NCBI GenBank assembly: GCA_036768485.1
Contig: JAVLUZ010000510.1
Span: 434,001-498,000, forward strand
Direction of reading: 5' to 3'
From: Mermis nigrescens
Lineage: Eukaryota > Nematoda > Enoplea > Mermithida > Mermithidae
Length of the DNA stretch: 64,000 bases
Under the pieces are notes generated by a model, which ran no database searches, had not been told where the DNA came from, and worked only from the letters and a program-made list of their open reading frames with translations. Each line of letters starts with the position of its first letter. The stretch's first letter is position 1. This document shows positions 36,673-49,714 of the stretch, piece by piece. Position numbers and translations under genes: made by a program.

Positions 36673-36939
36673 CACCTTAATCAAAATTATCTTTGACCTC
36701 AGTGCGGCTTCAGATTGGTGCCAGCGGATGATCTAAGCCTAAGAAAAAGATGGGGCGAAAATTGCTCCGCTCGCTTCGCTCGCTTCGCAATTTTCGCCCC
36801 ATTTGTCTCAGGCTTACATCATCCCCTGGCACCAATGTGAAGGCACATACTAAGCCTAAGCCTAAAAAATAAATATTAGAAGAGACATAGGAAGAAAATG
36901 ACGCTAGCACCCTTATTTGTCAAAATATACGTAATCCTT

Positions 36940-38560
36940 CCCTTTCTAACTAAATCTAACAAAAACGATTGATCACCGGATGGTTTACATGACGATTATT
37001 ATAATTACTGAAGTGTAAATTCTCACTCACTTTTATCTCTTGATTTCCGTGCTGATCCAGACAGTCGTACGCCTTTCAGCAGTCGCTGGATAAAATTTCG
37101 TAAATCAATAGTTTTGAGCGTTCGATTAATGTGCCACGTCGAAATGAAATCTGATGATAAAAATTCGTATATCAATAGTTTCGAGCGTTCGACAAATGTG
37201 CCACGTCAAAATGAAATCTGATTTCCGTATCAATAGCCCCTGTCAAAATGGTTAATTTCAGTGCTCCGCCACACCTATCAGATTTTTAATCCGGCTCCTT
37301 CGATACTAATTGACAATCTTATACCGATAGTCAGTGTTTCGCCGAATCGTCGGATAGTTATTTAATTTCTTTAAGATTAAGGTACATTCTTAGAACGAAC
37401 ACAGCAACTGCGCAAAGCATAACAATCTTGATCACAATCCCATATACAAAATGCGTATTACACAGCAGCACGGTAGAGCGTAAACAACCGGAATAAGCGA
37501 TTCTCGCGTCCGGAACAACGTAAATCACTCATATGATTGATAAACAATTTGCATAGAAATGCAACGTCGACTTCCACGTGAGCATAAGGTTACTAATCTA
37601 AAACTATCCGTAATAAATAATTCACGCGACCAAACAAGCGCCTATTACGTAAATCACTCATGATAATAAAAAATTTGCATAGAGAACCTACGTCGACTTC
37701 CACGCTGAGCAAAAGAATACTAATCAAACACCCTACAGTACATAAAGAATTGTCACTCAGATGTGTTCCACAGATCACCTGCCTGTGATGTTAAGCACAA
37801 CTTTTATCCAATGCACTAGGAACGGAGTGTTCTATCAAGGCAACAGTAAATACGCCTAACTTACATTCTTTTATAATAGTCATGTAAACTTACATCGACC
37901 GATCACAGTGTATTCATTTAAGTACATAATGTTCGTTCAAGCTATACATAGAAACCAATAAATGCATTGTGGATAGTTCTGTACCTATGTATGTACGTCC
38001 TTTATAAACGTTCATTGTGTGCACGTATGTTCGAATTAACCTGTTCTTCTTTAATTCATAATAGATTCATCAATCGTCAGCATTAACGCCATCGCCTTCG
38101 CTAATGAAGGTTCATACATATTGACCTATGCACCTAGTTACACACCTATGTACACAAGACAATTTGATCAATCATTGCGACAATTTTCGCAGTCGCCTTC
38201 CCTAAACATTGCGTACCTACATGACAAACAAACGTATGCATCAGTATACATTAGATCAATCAATGCGCCGTTTACGGCAGTGGCTTTCCCATGCTTTGTG
38301 CTTCTATCACTTTACAACTTCATTCCTCAATTTCTCCCCTTCTAAATGCTTTCGACGATAATTTCTTTTGAATATTTCCTTACAACTGGTCATCCTTCGA
38401 TAAATCCCCATTAATTTAAATTCTGTGACTTCTATCTATTCTAGAATTAAGCCTATAATCGTATTTCATTGTATATTAATGTTTCTTTTGCTTATTGTGT
38501 TCTGTTTTGTGTGACGAAAATAAAATATTTGTATTTGTATTGTATTAATAAATGAGACAT
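36940..38560 (+). repeat. Probable retroelement 3' region with internal duplications
   Basis: Two units of about 65 bp sit at 37095-37225 (shared GAGCGTTCGA..AATGTGCCACGTC), and two of about 130 bp at 37490-37720 (shared AACGTAAATCACTCAT and ACGTCGACTTCCACG). It ends near 38516-38545 in AATAAAATATTTGTATTTGT, like the 3' ends of some non-LTR retrotransposons. No reverse transcriptase is present. Confidence 0.4.
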
Positions 38561-38679
38561 CACATATTCCCATGAGAAGGGAGGGTATTACCCCCTCAGG
38601 GTCCAAGACACAAGTCACTGTCAGACGATTTTTGGTGAAAACCTTTTGAATTTTTTTGAACTTAATTTTTTAATAGGGC

Positions 38680-39860
38680 AAAAGTGTATATACCTACCTA
38701 ACTGTTAGAATTTCACGAAGTGATACATTATTTTAGAATGTGAGCTAGAGTAAATAGATGAACTATCACTATAAAACATGCATGTAATCGCTTAAAATTT
38801 TATGAGGGTCCCTCAGTATACATATAACGGCTAGAAATCTAGGGTAGGGGTCCCTCGCCATTTTTGTAAGGAAGGGGTTAGCGAATAGATCGAAAGTGGT
38901 AAAAACACATAAAAATAGCCAAAAAAAGTGCAGGTTTTCGCCAAAAATTGGGGGAGGGTGGTCAAATATTTTCTGACTTTCAAGGAAGCTCGAGGCTTCA
39001 AAGCGTGGGTTGGGAGATGGCCCAAATCCCCTGTCACATGTATATTTCTCGGCCATTTCCAAGGGAAGGGGTGTAAGCGGCTCCATTTTTGCAGCCGCTT
39101 ACCCCCTGAAAATCTTTAAAATGGTAGAATTTGCAATAAGAAATTCTACACCTTTTTACAGATTTTGTTCTGCGAAAATCTTTGTACATCTACAAAGACG
39201 GTCCTGAAACGTCTTTGTACATCAGCAAAAATCTTCGCCGAATACAAAAAGACCGTGCTTCTAAATGTGATAATTCGGCCTGAATTCAGTTGATAATATT
39301 AGTTCGGCGCGAAGTGCCGAAATTTGTATGAGCTTTTGATGGAATTCACACATAAAACTCGACTGAGAAAGCTAAACCAACTTGTACTACAAAATCAGAA
39401 GTATTACAAAAATTGTAAGATGCGAATTAAATCTTGTAATAAACAACACTGCGCTTAGAATGGGAAAATGGAAAAACGTCAAATATTCAGAAACCCAAAA
39501 ACTAGCCAAATACACTGCTAAAGGTCGAAAAACTATGTTCTACCACACTGAAATCGTTATGGTACCATATTAAAGTATACAAAAATTTTCATGTACAAAA
39601 CAGTGATTTTTTGTATTCGCCAAAGATTTTTCCCGATGTACTAAGACTTTTCAGGACTATCTTTGTACATGTACAAAGATTTCTTGGGAAGATAAAAACT
39701 GTAAAAAGGTGTAAAATTCCACAAAATTTTCGGCGCTTCGCTCCGATATGAAAAATTGTCTGTCCTATATATTTTAAAATGGCAAAATGTGTATTTAGAA
39801 TGGGAAAATGCTCAATTTTATAGCTTCTGCCGTTTTGAATTATTCTATTCAGTGGATATA
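38680..39860 (+). repeat. 1.1-kb repeat R9, copy 1
   Basis: It is nearly the inverse of 62890-63990: shared blocks include AGGGGTCCCTCGCCATTTTT (38844), GCGAAAATCTTTGTACATCT (39172) and TTTCGGCGCTTCGCTCCGAT (39728). Palindromes CTTTGTACATGTACAAAG occur inside. No coding sequence is supported; apparent frames are low-complexity. Confidence 0.75.
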
Positions 39861-39865
39861 CACCT

Positions 39866-40132
<267 letters not shown>

Positions 40133-40139
40133 TATGTCA

Positions 40140-41290
40140 ATGCAAAGCTTGAAAACACGACAACAAATTTTAACCTCCTGATATTTTAATACACGAGCTC
40201 AAAAAGATTTTGCTCGCGTTCCCTGCTCTCTGTTTGACTGAGGACGCATAAATTTTGCTGATCAGATAGCGAATCAGCTGGCGTTTGCAACAGGCAGTGC
40301 CTAAAACTTGAATCTCCTGCGCAAAAAGTTTAGTAATCGAGTGTTGAATTTCGACTTAACTTACATGGGAATAAATCAAAATATTGCAACCAAAGATAAC
40401 TCAGCGCACTATACATGATGTACAATTAATTTGCAAAACTATTTGTCATCTGTATTTCACTATTTTGTTAAATTTTATATTTAGCTTAGACCTTACAGTT
40501 ACTATTTCACTATTCATTCTCTCTTCCCAATTTTGTAATCTAAGAGTGAAAAATATGGTTTGTAGAAGAAGGAAAATACCCTTTTGAAAAACCTTTTCCT
40601 CCAGAAGATGAGAGCATTTGCTTTGATTTTATTGCTTATTTTGATTTAGTCAAAAAGATGCGCTTTTTAAAATCATACAACTAATGGCAAAAGAAATTTC
40701 GGGTTCATGATTTTTAAATCTTTTACACTTTTTTGGTCATGAATTTGTTTTGAAACACGGAACGCTCTCAGCCTGAAATTAATTTTAAAATGTTCTTTTG
40801 CTGCAGAGCAATATGCAAACAATCGCACACATAAAATACTATTCTCATTCATTTTTATGCCCATTATCTCTTAGATGAGATTCCAATGGAGGAAACAAAA
40901 AGTATAATGATATGCACAAAAATTCCAATCTATTTTTACCTTTTTTTCTTGGACTGGACCTGCAGCACGCACACGCTTTTGCAATGCACGCATGTGAAAA
41001 ATCAAAGCAGATTGAGAAAATTTTTCTTACCGTTTGTGCGACAAATAACGCAATATGCTAGCTGCAATACTATATATGTTTCCGTACTTACAGTAAAGTA
41101 ACTGCAGTCAGCATCCAACGGCCACTGCAGTCCACGAACGGCCGCAGTAGTTCGAAAGCAGTCTGTCAATCGGCTGCAAGTGCTTAACAGCGGCCCACTA
41201 ATGGCCACTGACGTCCGCTCGCTAAAATCCGACTGCAACAAAAGTTAATGGAGACTGCGCATGCAAAATTTGGGGCGCGTACTGTAGCTT
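40140..41290. other. No gene seen
   Basis: AT-rich sequence within hAT-F. The part at 41100-41250 has repeated GCAGT and GGCCACTG words but no gene. Confidence 0.4.
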
Positions 41291-41895
41291 ATCGGATCGG
41301 ACGCAATTCTGCAGCGTAGTTCACATTCGCCTATAATTAACCTCCGTCCTAATAACTATTACACAAGAAACGCATTTTAAAGCACGCAGTTCCCATTCAA
41401 TCAAATGTAAAAGTGTTTTTTGTAAAAATAGGTTGTTGAAAACAATTCAACTAGAAATAGAACGTATTTGTCAAGTCTAAATCTTTTAGCCATAGTTATG
41501 AATGAATGAGTTAAAAGTAGCATTTAGTTTAAGTAAGTTAAGTGGAGGAATCGAAAACATGCAGATTTTCCAGAACATTTATTCAGTAAAAGCTCATTTA
41601 AACACAGTAGCAAAGCTATAACAAGGATTAAGTAAGTATACATATGGTCTAATCAGTACAGCTCTCAAAATTAACACTTGCTCATTGATAAATAAGTGCC
41701 AGTATCAAAGCCTGTACAAAATACGAATTACACTAAATTTTTCCCCGGCCCCGGCCATTTTTTGACCTTGCCCCCCTGGCCATTTTTTGACCTTGCCCCC
41801 CGGCCATTTTTTGACCTTGCCCGGCCGGGGCCGGGATGCTTAAAAATGGCTGGGGATTGTCGGGGCTGGGGCCCCAGTCGATCACTAGTTTTAGG

Positions 41896-42125
41896 CAGTT
41901 TGAGGTAGAAATTGGGGCGATTTTTTGACAAGAGCACTTGGCAGCTCTAAGTGTGCGCAGGGTTGCCGAGTTGGGGGGTTCCCCATTTTGGGGGTTTATT
42001 GAGGCCGTTGAAAGCATTTTTTAGCGATTGAGGTTTTTTTGCGTCTATGCTTAACCATTGGTTGGGGCTTTTTAGGCAGTTTGAGGTTAAAATTGGGGTT
42101 ATTTTGACAAGAGCACTTGGCAACA
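41896..42125 (+). repeat. Host repeat of hAT-F (two units)
   Basis: GAGGCCGTTGAAAGCATTTT, TGCTTAACCATTGGTTGGGG and TTGACAAGAGCACTTGGCA recur as two units across 41896-42125. The upstream half of the same unit lies left of hAT-F at 35735-35856, which confirms the insertion. Confidence 0.7.
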
Positions 42126-42208
42126 CTGAGTGTATGTCGTACAAAGTACAACATTCGTGTAGCTGGTCCACATATGCATTAACATAGTCATATTGTACGG
42201 GTGTATGT

Positions 42209-42439
42209 ATGCAGTCAGTAGCATTGAGGAAACAAAAGAAAGTTGCTGGCCGCCGGATTCTGAAACATGGACCTCTTGCTCCAACGTCCAGAACCATAAC
42301 CAATCGCGACAAGCGGAGCGAGTGGCGCGAGCCGCATCCCAATACTTGGGCTTATTTTAAACGCTGGCGCCAAAATTTTGGTCAGTCACATGAATCTACA
42401 GAAACGATCCAAGCACTGCCTTATTTGTTTTCGACTTGA
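42209..42439 (+). CDS. Hypothetical 76-residue ORF
   Basis: ATG to TGA, very basic (LRKQKKVAGRRILKHG; TITNRDKRSEWREPHPNTW) with aromatic residues (WAYFKRWRQNFG). Its composition is coding-like and unlike the flanking repeats. No splice signals are needed. I do not recognise it; it may be a stand-alone gene, one exon, or a transposon fragment. Confidence 0.35.
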   Translation: MQSVALRKQKKVAGRRILKHGPLAPTSRTITNRDKRSEWREPHPNTWAYFKRWRQNFGQSHESTETIQALPYLFST

Positions 42440-42835
42440 CTGAATTCGAACCAGATAAATGGCAGCTTTCATTGGATACTACTTGCTGTATACATACTTA
42501 TAATGTGGCTATCTTTATACATATGTGAATCAGCTATAACAACGCCCAAATTTTTGGGGGTCTAAAAACGTTAAAAAATTGAGCGCTTATGTTGAAAAAC
42601 CGGTGCTTTTCGGCAGAAAGCCCGGCACTTATGCAGTTTAGGTAGTTTATGGAATTTTTTTCGAAATTGAATGAGTAATCAATTTTTATACGCTGATCAC
42701 GAATATGACATTCATTTTGTTCACAAATCATTAGTTTTGGTAAATATTTCAAATTTTTTAGTTTTGACTTATCAATTTTTTTCCAATTTTTTAGATTATG
42801 GTCATTTTTTGTGCGCTGATCGCAAATATGACATA

Positions 42836-43289
42836 CAGGCCCGTATCCATGGGAGATAGGGAGGGGCACTTGCCTCCCAAAGCGAAATATGGGAACGATT
42901 TTTCCCTCTACTCCCCCTTTGCTTTTTTCGCCAAAAATCGCAAAAAAATTTTCGGCGCTTTGCGCAGAATTTTAAAATTACAATTAGATTACAATTAGAT
43001 TCTACTTAGACCTAAGAGTGCGGTTTGAACAATCCATTTTTAGTCTTTATACAACCGAAAGCGTATTTTGCATATATGTCTTCCTTTTTACACAAGTTTT
43101 ATGCAGAAAATGTGATTTGTTCAAAAGGGTGTCCATTGGATTCTCACCGTATTGAAGGCATGTGGGTAGCAAAATTTGCAAAGTTTATAGCTCTAGTGGT
43201 CGTAAAACATCATTTTTAATTCATCCTTTGGCCCTATGTTAAGAAAAATTTTGGTCGTGCCCCCTAACAGAATCTTGGATACGAGCCTG
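42836..43289. mobile_element. MITE family D, complete copy
   Basis: The ends CAGGCCCGTATCCATGGG and, inverted, CAGGCTCGTATCCAAGAT are flanked by ATGACATA (42828-42835) and ATGACATC (43290-43297), a 7/8 TSD. The GGTCGTGCC block near the right end recurs at 50445, where it is the insertion site of a family C element. Confidence 0.85.
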
Positions 43290-43859
43290 ATGACATCCAT
43301 TTTGGATGAAGACAGTTAATTTGTCGATTATTCAAATCTTTAAAATTTTTGTTGGCTTATGGTCAATTTTCATGTATTTTACGAATTTGGCATCCATTTT
43401 GAACGCATGCCAGTAATTTTTTTGTAAAATTATTCTCTGTTGTTTGCGAATCCATATTGATACCAAGCAAAAATATAAGCCTAAGCTAATATGGGGTCGC
43501 AGCTTGCAGCTTAGGGAAGAGTGAAAAAGTCAAAAATAAATAAGAAAATTGGAATTTCCCGAAAACTAAGGCTCTGCGATCAGAATAAAGGTCATATTCG
43601 TGATCAGCGTATGTACATTGACCATATTCCATCAAATTATGAGAAAATTTGAAGTACCTAAGTCTTCCGTACCACCTAAATTGCATAAGTGCCGAAAGGG
43701 CATCCTAACTTACACGAGTTTTTGAACATTTTGTTTTCGTAAATTTAGTGCACTGCAGTGAATATGACGATCAGTTATATGTTCTATCTCCTAAAACTGC
43801 ATTTTCTGACATTCACTAGTGCACTTTATCCAACTTCTGGAGTCTCATCGAAGAATAGA

Positions 43860-44590
43860 AACTCAATAATTTATCGAAATGGCGCGAAGCGCCAGAAAAT
43901 TTTGAACTTTTACCTCTGTAAAACGCATTTATGCAATAAAATTGCTGCAATTGGCTCGGCGCGACCTATATGTCAATAGTGATTAATTAAATTTTAATCA
44001 ATCAGGCGTGGAGCGCCGGAAAATTTTTGAAATTTTACCTCTAAAACGCATTTTTGCATTACAAAAATTGAACAAAAATCCGTGCTGAAGATAAGAATTT
44101 TCGATCATAATAAAGCATTAGAACAAGCTGTCAATTAAAGTGTTGCGATTGGCGCAGCGCGGCCTTAACACTAATAACGAACATAAAATTAGTCAAATCG
44201 ATTTGCGCGCAGCGCCGGAAAATTTTGAAATTTTGGCTCTCTAAAACGCTTTTTTGCATTACAAAAATTGCTGAAATCCCTTCAGAAGATAAGGATTTTC
44301 AATTAAAGTGAAGTTCTAGAACAAGTTGTCGATGAAAATGCTACAATGGCGCGAAGCACTGAAAAATTTTGGAATTTTTACCCTTCTAGAACGCATTTTC
44401 GCATTACAAAAAATTTTGCACAATGTGAACCAAGCCCAAAATTTTTTCCACATCTCGGAATTTTGGTTCACAAAAACCCGTAAATGTGGGAAAACGGTGA
44501 TCGTAAGTAAGTCCACTAGTGTTGCCAAAATTTTCATCTTCTGCAATGATTTTTGGACAATTTTTGTAATCAAAACTGCGTTTTAGAAAA
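43860..44590 (+). repeat. Degenerate tandem array with GGCGCGAAGCGCC motif
   Basis: Four units of about 145-190 bp each start with a GGCGC..GCGCC palindrome (43881, 44006, 44205, 44348). Each continues GAAAATTTTGAAATTTT, an AAACGCATTTTTGCATTAC block and a variable AT stretch. It has satellite-like organisation, with no coding potential. Confidence 0.7.
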
Positions 44591-44704
44591 GTAAACTGTC
44601 AAAATTTTCCGGTTCTTCGCACTGAATCGATTTAATTTTATTACCTACCTGGTCATTGATGTTTAGGCCGCGCCGGATTTCGCACAATTTTTGTATATTG
44701 CAAA

Positions 44705-46516
44705 TAGTGATCGACCGGGCGACTTTTTTAGCCGGGGCCGGTGCGGTACCGGGCTGAAAAAATCCTCGGTACCGGCCAGGGCCGGGGTCAGACAAGGAAG
44801 ATATTATTGCATGACACATACTTTGGGTGGGCATAGGAAGAGAATTAATGAGCGACTGCTCCATTCAGTAGTAAATGGCAAGTGCAAAGTTAGGTGCGCC
44901 TTTTCAAATCAAGTTTTATTACTATTGATGTCACAAGAAACAGATGTAGTCCAGTCTTTCATTGTCTGAATCATCGCTGTCGTCTGATCTGTAGGGTCAA
45001 TTTCAAAAAATCCTAAACTACGGAAACCTGGCTGCTAGTGATTCATAAAGCAAACAAAAATAAATTTGTTATAAATCCTAAAACCAGTAACTGAATATAA
45101 TTGCGATTTGATGTAATCTGAATGGAAAATTTTTATGAGAGCTAACTTATAGAAGTGAGCATATGTACATGATCATGGGGGCTTGGGGAGTTTTTACCTC
45201 CCTCCCCCAAAAAAATGTTCACCCCACGCAAAAAATTTTTCACCCATCCCAGAATTCACACTTTTTAGAAAAATCATAGGAAGTGTCTAGATTTAGGAGT
45301 TTTTAGCGTTGAAATGGCTCAAAATTATTAATTTCTGGCGAATTGACAATAATTAGTCTCTTTCTGACTAAATTTTGGTCAATTTAATGCAATTTTTCAT
45401 GATTTTCTCGTGTTTTATGTTCTAGAAAGAGAGAGCATTATCAGAAATGCTTAAAAATCGCGTTTTCAGCGCATTTAAAGCGTTTTTTACGACAAAAAAG
45501 GCACTTTAAAAAATTTATTTGGATTGCACCCCGCTCTCCCTCCCCAGAAAATTTTCACTGTGCATATCTGGAAGCGAGTAGAAATGATGGCACACAATCA
45601 ATGCCCTAACAGAGCATAAATTTTCCAAGCAAGTTAAAATAAGAAACAAAGATTCTGAATATAAAAGAGAAAGCTCGGATGAAAAATATGAAAAATATAA
45701 GTAATAATCGTTACTAACGATACCAGAAACATAAGTAGTGGAATCACAAAGATGTAGCGATTGGACGGAATATGTAGGACGTAATAAATTAGAAATATAT
45801 AGCTTATCGTATCCGTCGCAATACTGCAGTGTAGTTCACTTCCGCCTATTATTCACTATTGCTGCAATAACTATACGCAAGAAACGCGTTATAGTGGAAT
45901 CACAGAGATGTAGCGTGATTGGGCGGAATAGGTATTGGATGTAATGAGACATACATATATGGTTTATCGGATCGAATGCAATACTGCAGCGTAGTTTACA
46001 TTTGATTACAATTAACTTCCGTAGTAATAATTATTACACAAGAAACGCGTTTTAAAGCAGGCGGTTCCCATTCAATTAAATGTAAGTGTTTTTTTGTAAA
46101 AATTGTCTCTTTTGAAAACTTACAATTTCCAACTAGAAATAGAACGCATTTGTCAACTCTAAATCTTTTAGCCACTAGCTACGAATAAATGAGATAAAAG
46201 TAGCATTTGGTTTAATGAGTCAAGTGAAGAAATCGAAAACATGCAGATTTTCCTGAACATTTATTCAGTAAAAGCTCATTTATACACAGTAGCAAAGATA
46301 TAACAAGGACTATGTACATACATATGGTCGAATCAGTACAGTTCTCAAAATTAATACTTGCCCATTAATAAATAACTGGCAGTATCACATCCTGTACAAA
46401 ATACGAATTACACTAAATTTTCCCGGCCCCGGCCATTTTTTGACCTTGCCCGGCCGGGGCCGGGGATGCTGAAAAATGGCCGGGGATTGCCGGGGTCGGG
46501 CCCCGGTCGATCACTA
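44705..46516. mobile_element. hAT-F element, 1.8-kb deletion derivative
   Basis: The ends TAGTGATCGACCGGG and CCCGGTCGATCACTA are perfect inverted repeats flanked by exact ATTGCAAA duplications (44697-44704 and 46517-46524). The left 290 bp match the left end of the 6-kb copy, including the acidic transposase tail. The right 560 bp match its right end. A reverse family C piece (about 45165-45570) is inside. Confidence 0.93.
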
Positions 46517-46599
46517 ATTGCAAATAGAATTTCATATTGAGCTTTTATTTTTCGATGAAACTTCAGAAATCAACTAAAGTGCGTGAGTGTTGGTTTTAG

Positions 46600-46790
46600 G
46601 GATGTTCCGATTAATCGGAATCGGCTAAAAACGGTCATTTTTCATTGAATCGAATCAAAGTCGGAATAGGTGATTATGAGATTTAAGGAATCTGAATCGT
46701 CATATTTCTGATTTTTCGAGAATTGGAATCGTGTCGGAATCGACCAGAAATAGACAAATTTCGATTCCATTGCCGATTCTATCATTTTAA
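46600..46790. repeat. GAATCGGAATCG-rich repeat
   Basis: The words GAATCG, AATCGGAATCGG and ATCGAATC recur irregularly. A similar block lies at 48515-48680. Likely a simple-sequence-derived or MITE-borne repeat; no gene. Confidence 0.5.
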
Positions 46791-47565
46791 GGAATTTTGA
46801 AGAAATTAGAAACCCCAAAGTATATTGAAAGACTAATTCTGCTTTAATCAGTCAAAAAACCCAATTTTGTGTCTATTTCATCAGGGTGGGACGCAAATGT
46901 TGAACATCAGATTTATTGATTTATTTTCGTATGCTGCATACAGCGGCAAAGAAACGATAGCTGGTACAGCTAAATAGGTTTGTAAAACTGTTCAGATTTA
47001 CAAAGCGGGCTTAGGGGGCGGAGGGCCGCATCCCGATTAACCTTACATAGTTTGTTAGATTAAAAATGCATGTCTTTTGATGATCTTTAGCTATTATATA
47101 TTTAATGCAATCTCTTAAATATTTCCGATGCTTCACACCCATACATACATAGCATGGGAATTCTGGGGGGAGAATGAAATTATAAAGTGCCTTTTTTGGG
47201 TCCTAAAATAGTAGATAGTAGGTACGCGTCAAAAACATCGTTTTTCAGCGTTTCTGACTATGCTCTATCTTTCTAGAGCATAAAAACAAAAAAATTTCGA
47301 AAAAATCATAAAAGTCGGAACAAATTGAACAAAATATAGTCAAAACATGAGTTTGAGGGCGCGAAGCGCCGAAAAATTAGGCACGTTTGAGCAAATAGAT
47401 AGCTAAAAACGCTTAAAAAAGCATCTTGTCTACAAATTTTTAGAAAATTTTTGGGAACTTAAATCGCCAATTCCGGAAGGGGTGAAAAAATTTTTGCGGG
47501 AAGTGAAAATTTTTATGAGGGGGTTGAAAGAAAACTCCCCTCCGAACCCTCCCTTCCCCCAAGAT

Positions 47566-48006
47566 CAGGCACGTAGCTGGCCATCCTATTTTGGTGGGAC
47601 CAACACCAATTTTGGGGGAGGTGGAGCCGCTTAAAAAGGCCAAAAATAGCACAAAATAAGCTTTAAAAAGACCTATTTTTCCGATTTTTCTGAACTTTGG
47701 GGGTCCGGACCACACGTGGGCGTGGGGGGTTGGGGGTATGCACCCCCCAGAAGTTGGAATACCCCCACCCCCAGAAATCAAAATACCCCCCAGAGTTCAA
47801 TTTTTGAAAATTTGTTTGCTTTTTTAGCGATTTTTTGATGTTATTGGATAGTGCTCGATGACAAACGTCGAAAAATAGTGTTTTTTCGCCATACGACCAC
47901 TTTTAGGACCATTTTTGACCTTTAAAAATTTTTTCACCCCATCCCAGAATTTCGGTGCTGCCCACCTATGGTCCGGTTCCCCCATACCCCTAGAGCTACG
48001 TGCCTG
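47566..48006. mobile_element. MITE family B inside family C
   Basis: The ends CAGGCACGTAGCTGG and AGAGCTACGTGCCTG are flanked by exact CCCAAGAT duplications (47558-47565 and 48007-48014) made from the family C right end. It is itself split by a MITE-A at 47711. Confidence 0.93.
47711..47970 (+). mobile_element. MITE family A inside family B
   Basis: The ends CACACGTGGGC and GCCCACCTATG are flanked by GTCCGGAC (47703-47710) and GTCCGGTT (47971-47978), 6/8 identical. This is the youngest layer of the nest. Confidence 0.88.
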
Positions 48007-48030
48007 CCCAAGATCATGTATGTTCACACC

Positions 48031-49183
48031 AGATCCAACTAACTAAACATTTGGCCTTCCTGGCACCTGTAGTAAGCCGTATTTTTGCGTCAGACTTGCC
48101 TTGTTACTGAGGAAAACTAGGTTTTATAAGGATTTTTGTAGAAAAACGGTCATTTTAGCAATTTATCTAAATCGAAAATTCCTGAAAATTTTTAGGCTCA
48201 GTGGATTGTATGTGTATATGCCTGGATTCAACAAATAATGAAGCAATTTTGTTCTACTTGGCCATCTTTCAGCCTACATGTTAGAGTTTTATACGTACTT
48301 TTCGCCGTATTTTCGCTCATGAGTGATAATCAACAAGATTTCGACAGCATAAACCATTTTTCACGTAGAATTTCCAAAATTTTGATTTTTAGGAAAACGC
48401 TAGATATGAACCCATATAATGTTAGTTACAAAAAAAACTGCGGAAAACTTGTGTACTGCTATACTTAATGTAGCACACAGGCACTTACAAACGGTCAGTA
48501 CAGTATATATGTATGGTTGAGCACAGGAATCGGAATCGGCCGATTACTATCATTATAGAATCGAAATCGAATCGGAATTGGTAATCGTGAGTTTTGTGAG
48601 TTCTGAAACTGGAAGAATCGAAATCGAATCTGAATCGGTCATTCTCAAAAAAGCGGAATCCGCAAGGTTTGAAAACACAGTTTTAGGAAACAGAACACAT
48701 TACTGATCGTTATATGCGGTAGGTAGGCACACTAAATTTACAATTACAAGATGTTCATAAACTCGTTTTGGGTCATGCCATTTTATGTTGGATACACTTT
48801 CTGCAAAAAAACATCGGCTTTTCAACATGAGGCTCAATTTTTGAACATTTTTAGACCCGTCCAAAATTTAACCAAAATTCGAAATGCAAAAAACAAAAAT
48901 TAGGGTTGTGGTGAACCAATTCGCTAGAAAAAGAACGGTGTTTGCCAACCGTAAACTTTTTTCTCAAAACTTGAGTTTTTTAGCGCTATTTTTTTAGTTC
49001 CTTCTTTTCGTGATTTTTTGGAAATTTTTTTCATTAGAATTCGGGATTTTTCGCTGAAATTAAGGGTGCCTTTTGACCAAAAACGGCCAAAAAACGTCTG
49101 TTTTTTCCAATAATCGAGGACTCCGTAGTTTGAGTTCATCGCCGAGTTAAATAAACAATTAACTTTTATTTGCATTGATTGTA
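48031..49183. other. No gene supported; contains a GAATCG repeat
   Basis: The block at 48515-48680 is GAATCG-rich, like 46600-46790. A frame at 48238-48468 begins with an ATG and a hydrophobic stretch (RVLYVLFAVFSLM), but it has no fitting splice partner. I do not call it a gene. Confidence 0.4.
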
Positions 49184-49191
49184 GTTGCCTG

Positions 49192-49444
49192 CTCACCTGG
49201 TCGTGGTGGGTTTGGGGGTTTGCTTGCACCCCGAGAAACAAAACCCTCCAGAAACCAAAATACCCCCAGAAATCGATTTTTGAATTTTTTTTGTTTTTTC
49301 GTAATTTTTTGATGCCAATGGATAGTGCTTCGATGAGAAACATTGAAAATGGTGTTTTTTCGCCATACCATCATTTTTAAGGCCATTTTTTGACCTTTGA
49401 AAAATCTTTCACCCCCCCCAGAATTTTCTTACTACCCACGTATG
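49192..49444 (+). mobile_element. MITE family A, complete copy
   Basis: Exact TSD GTTGCCTG (49184-49191 and 49445-49452). The ends are CTCACCTGGTC and ACCCACGTATG, with the usual T-rich core and C-run borders. Confidence 0.9.
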
Positions 49445-49714
49445 GTTGCCTGCCTACCTAAATCGGGTTCCGAGTTGCTAAATGTCCGATGAAAGCGGAA
49501 ATTCTTGCTTCGATGTTAAAAAAATTAGAGAAATTTTTTTTATATTTAAACTTTTGACTGACATTTTTGAAATCTTTTGTAAGTATTAAGTTTTTGAGTT
49601 TTTTCGCAGCTGGTGGTTGGCAACACTGATTACGAACGCAGAAGAGCATACTTGATCACAGGCGCATGTTTTTTTGAAGCATGTTTTGTATATGATGTCT
49701 TCTGTTTTTCGCAG

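Larger units (their letters stand above)
47140..48022 (+). mobile_element. MITE family C with two nested insertions
   Basis: It starts CATACATACATAGCATGGGA and ends AAGATCATGTATG, with exact TTCACACC duplications on both sides (47132-47139 and 48023-48030). It is split by a MITE-B at 47566. It contains the GGCGCGAAGCGCC palindrome at 47359. Confidence 0.93.

Noticed and set aside
38769..39119. Frames in R9 (also at 63502-63903)
   Set aside because: The two inverted copies do not preserve one common frame, and the sequence is a dispersed repeat.
48238..48468. Possible small secreted protein (ATG, hydrophobic start)
   Set aside because: No donor in the frame gives the phase needed by the exon at 49715, and the tail becomes AT-rich filler.
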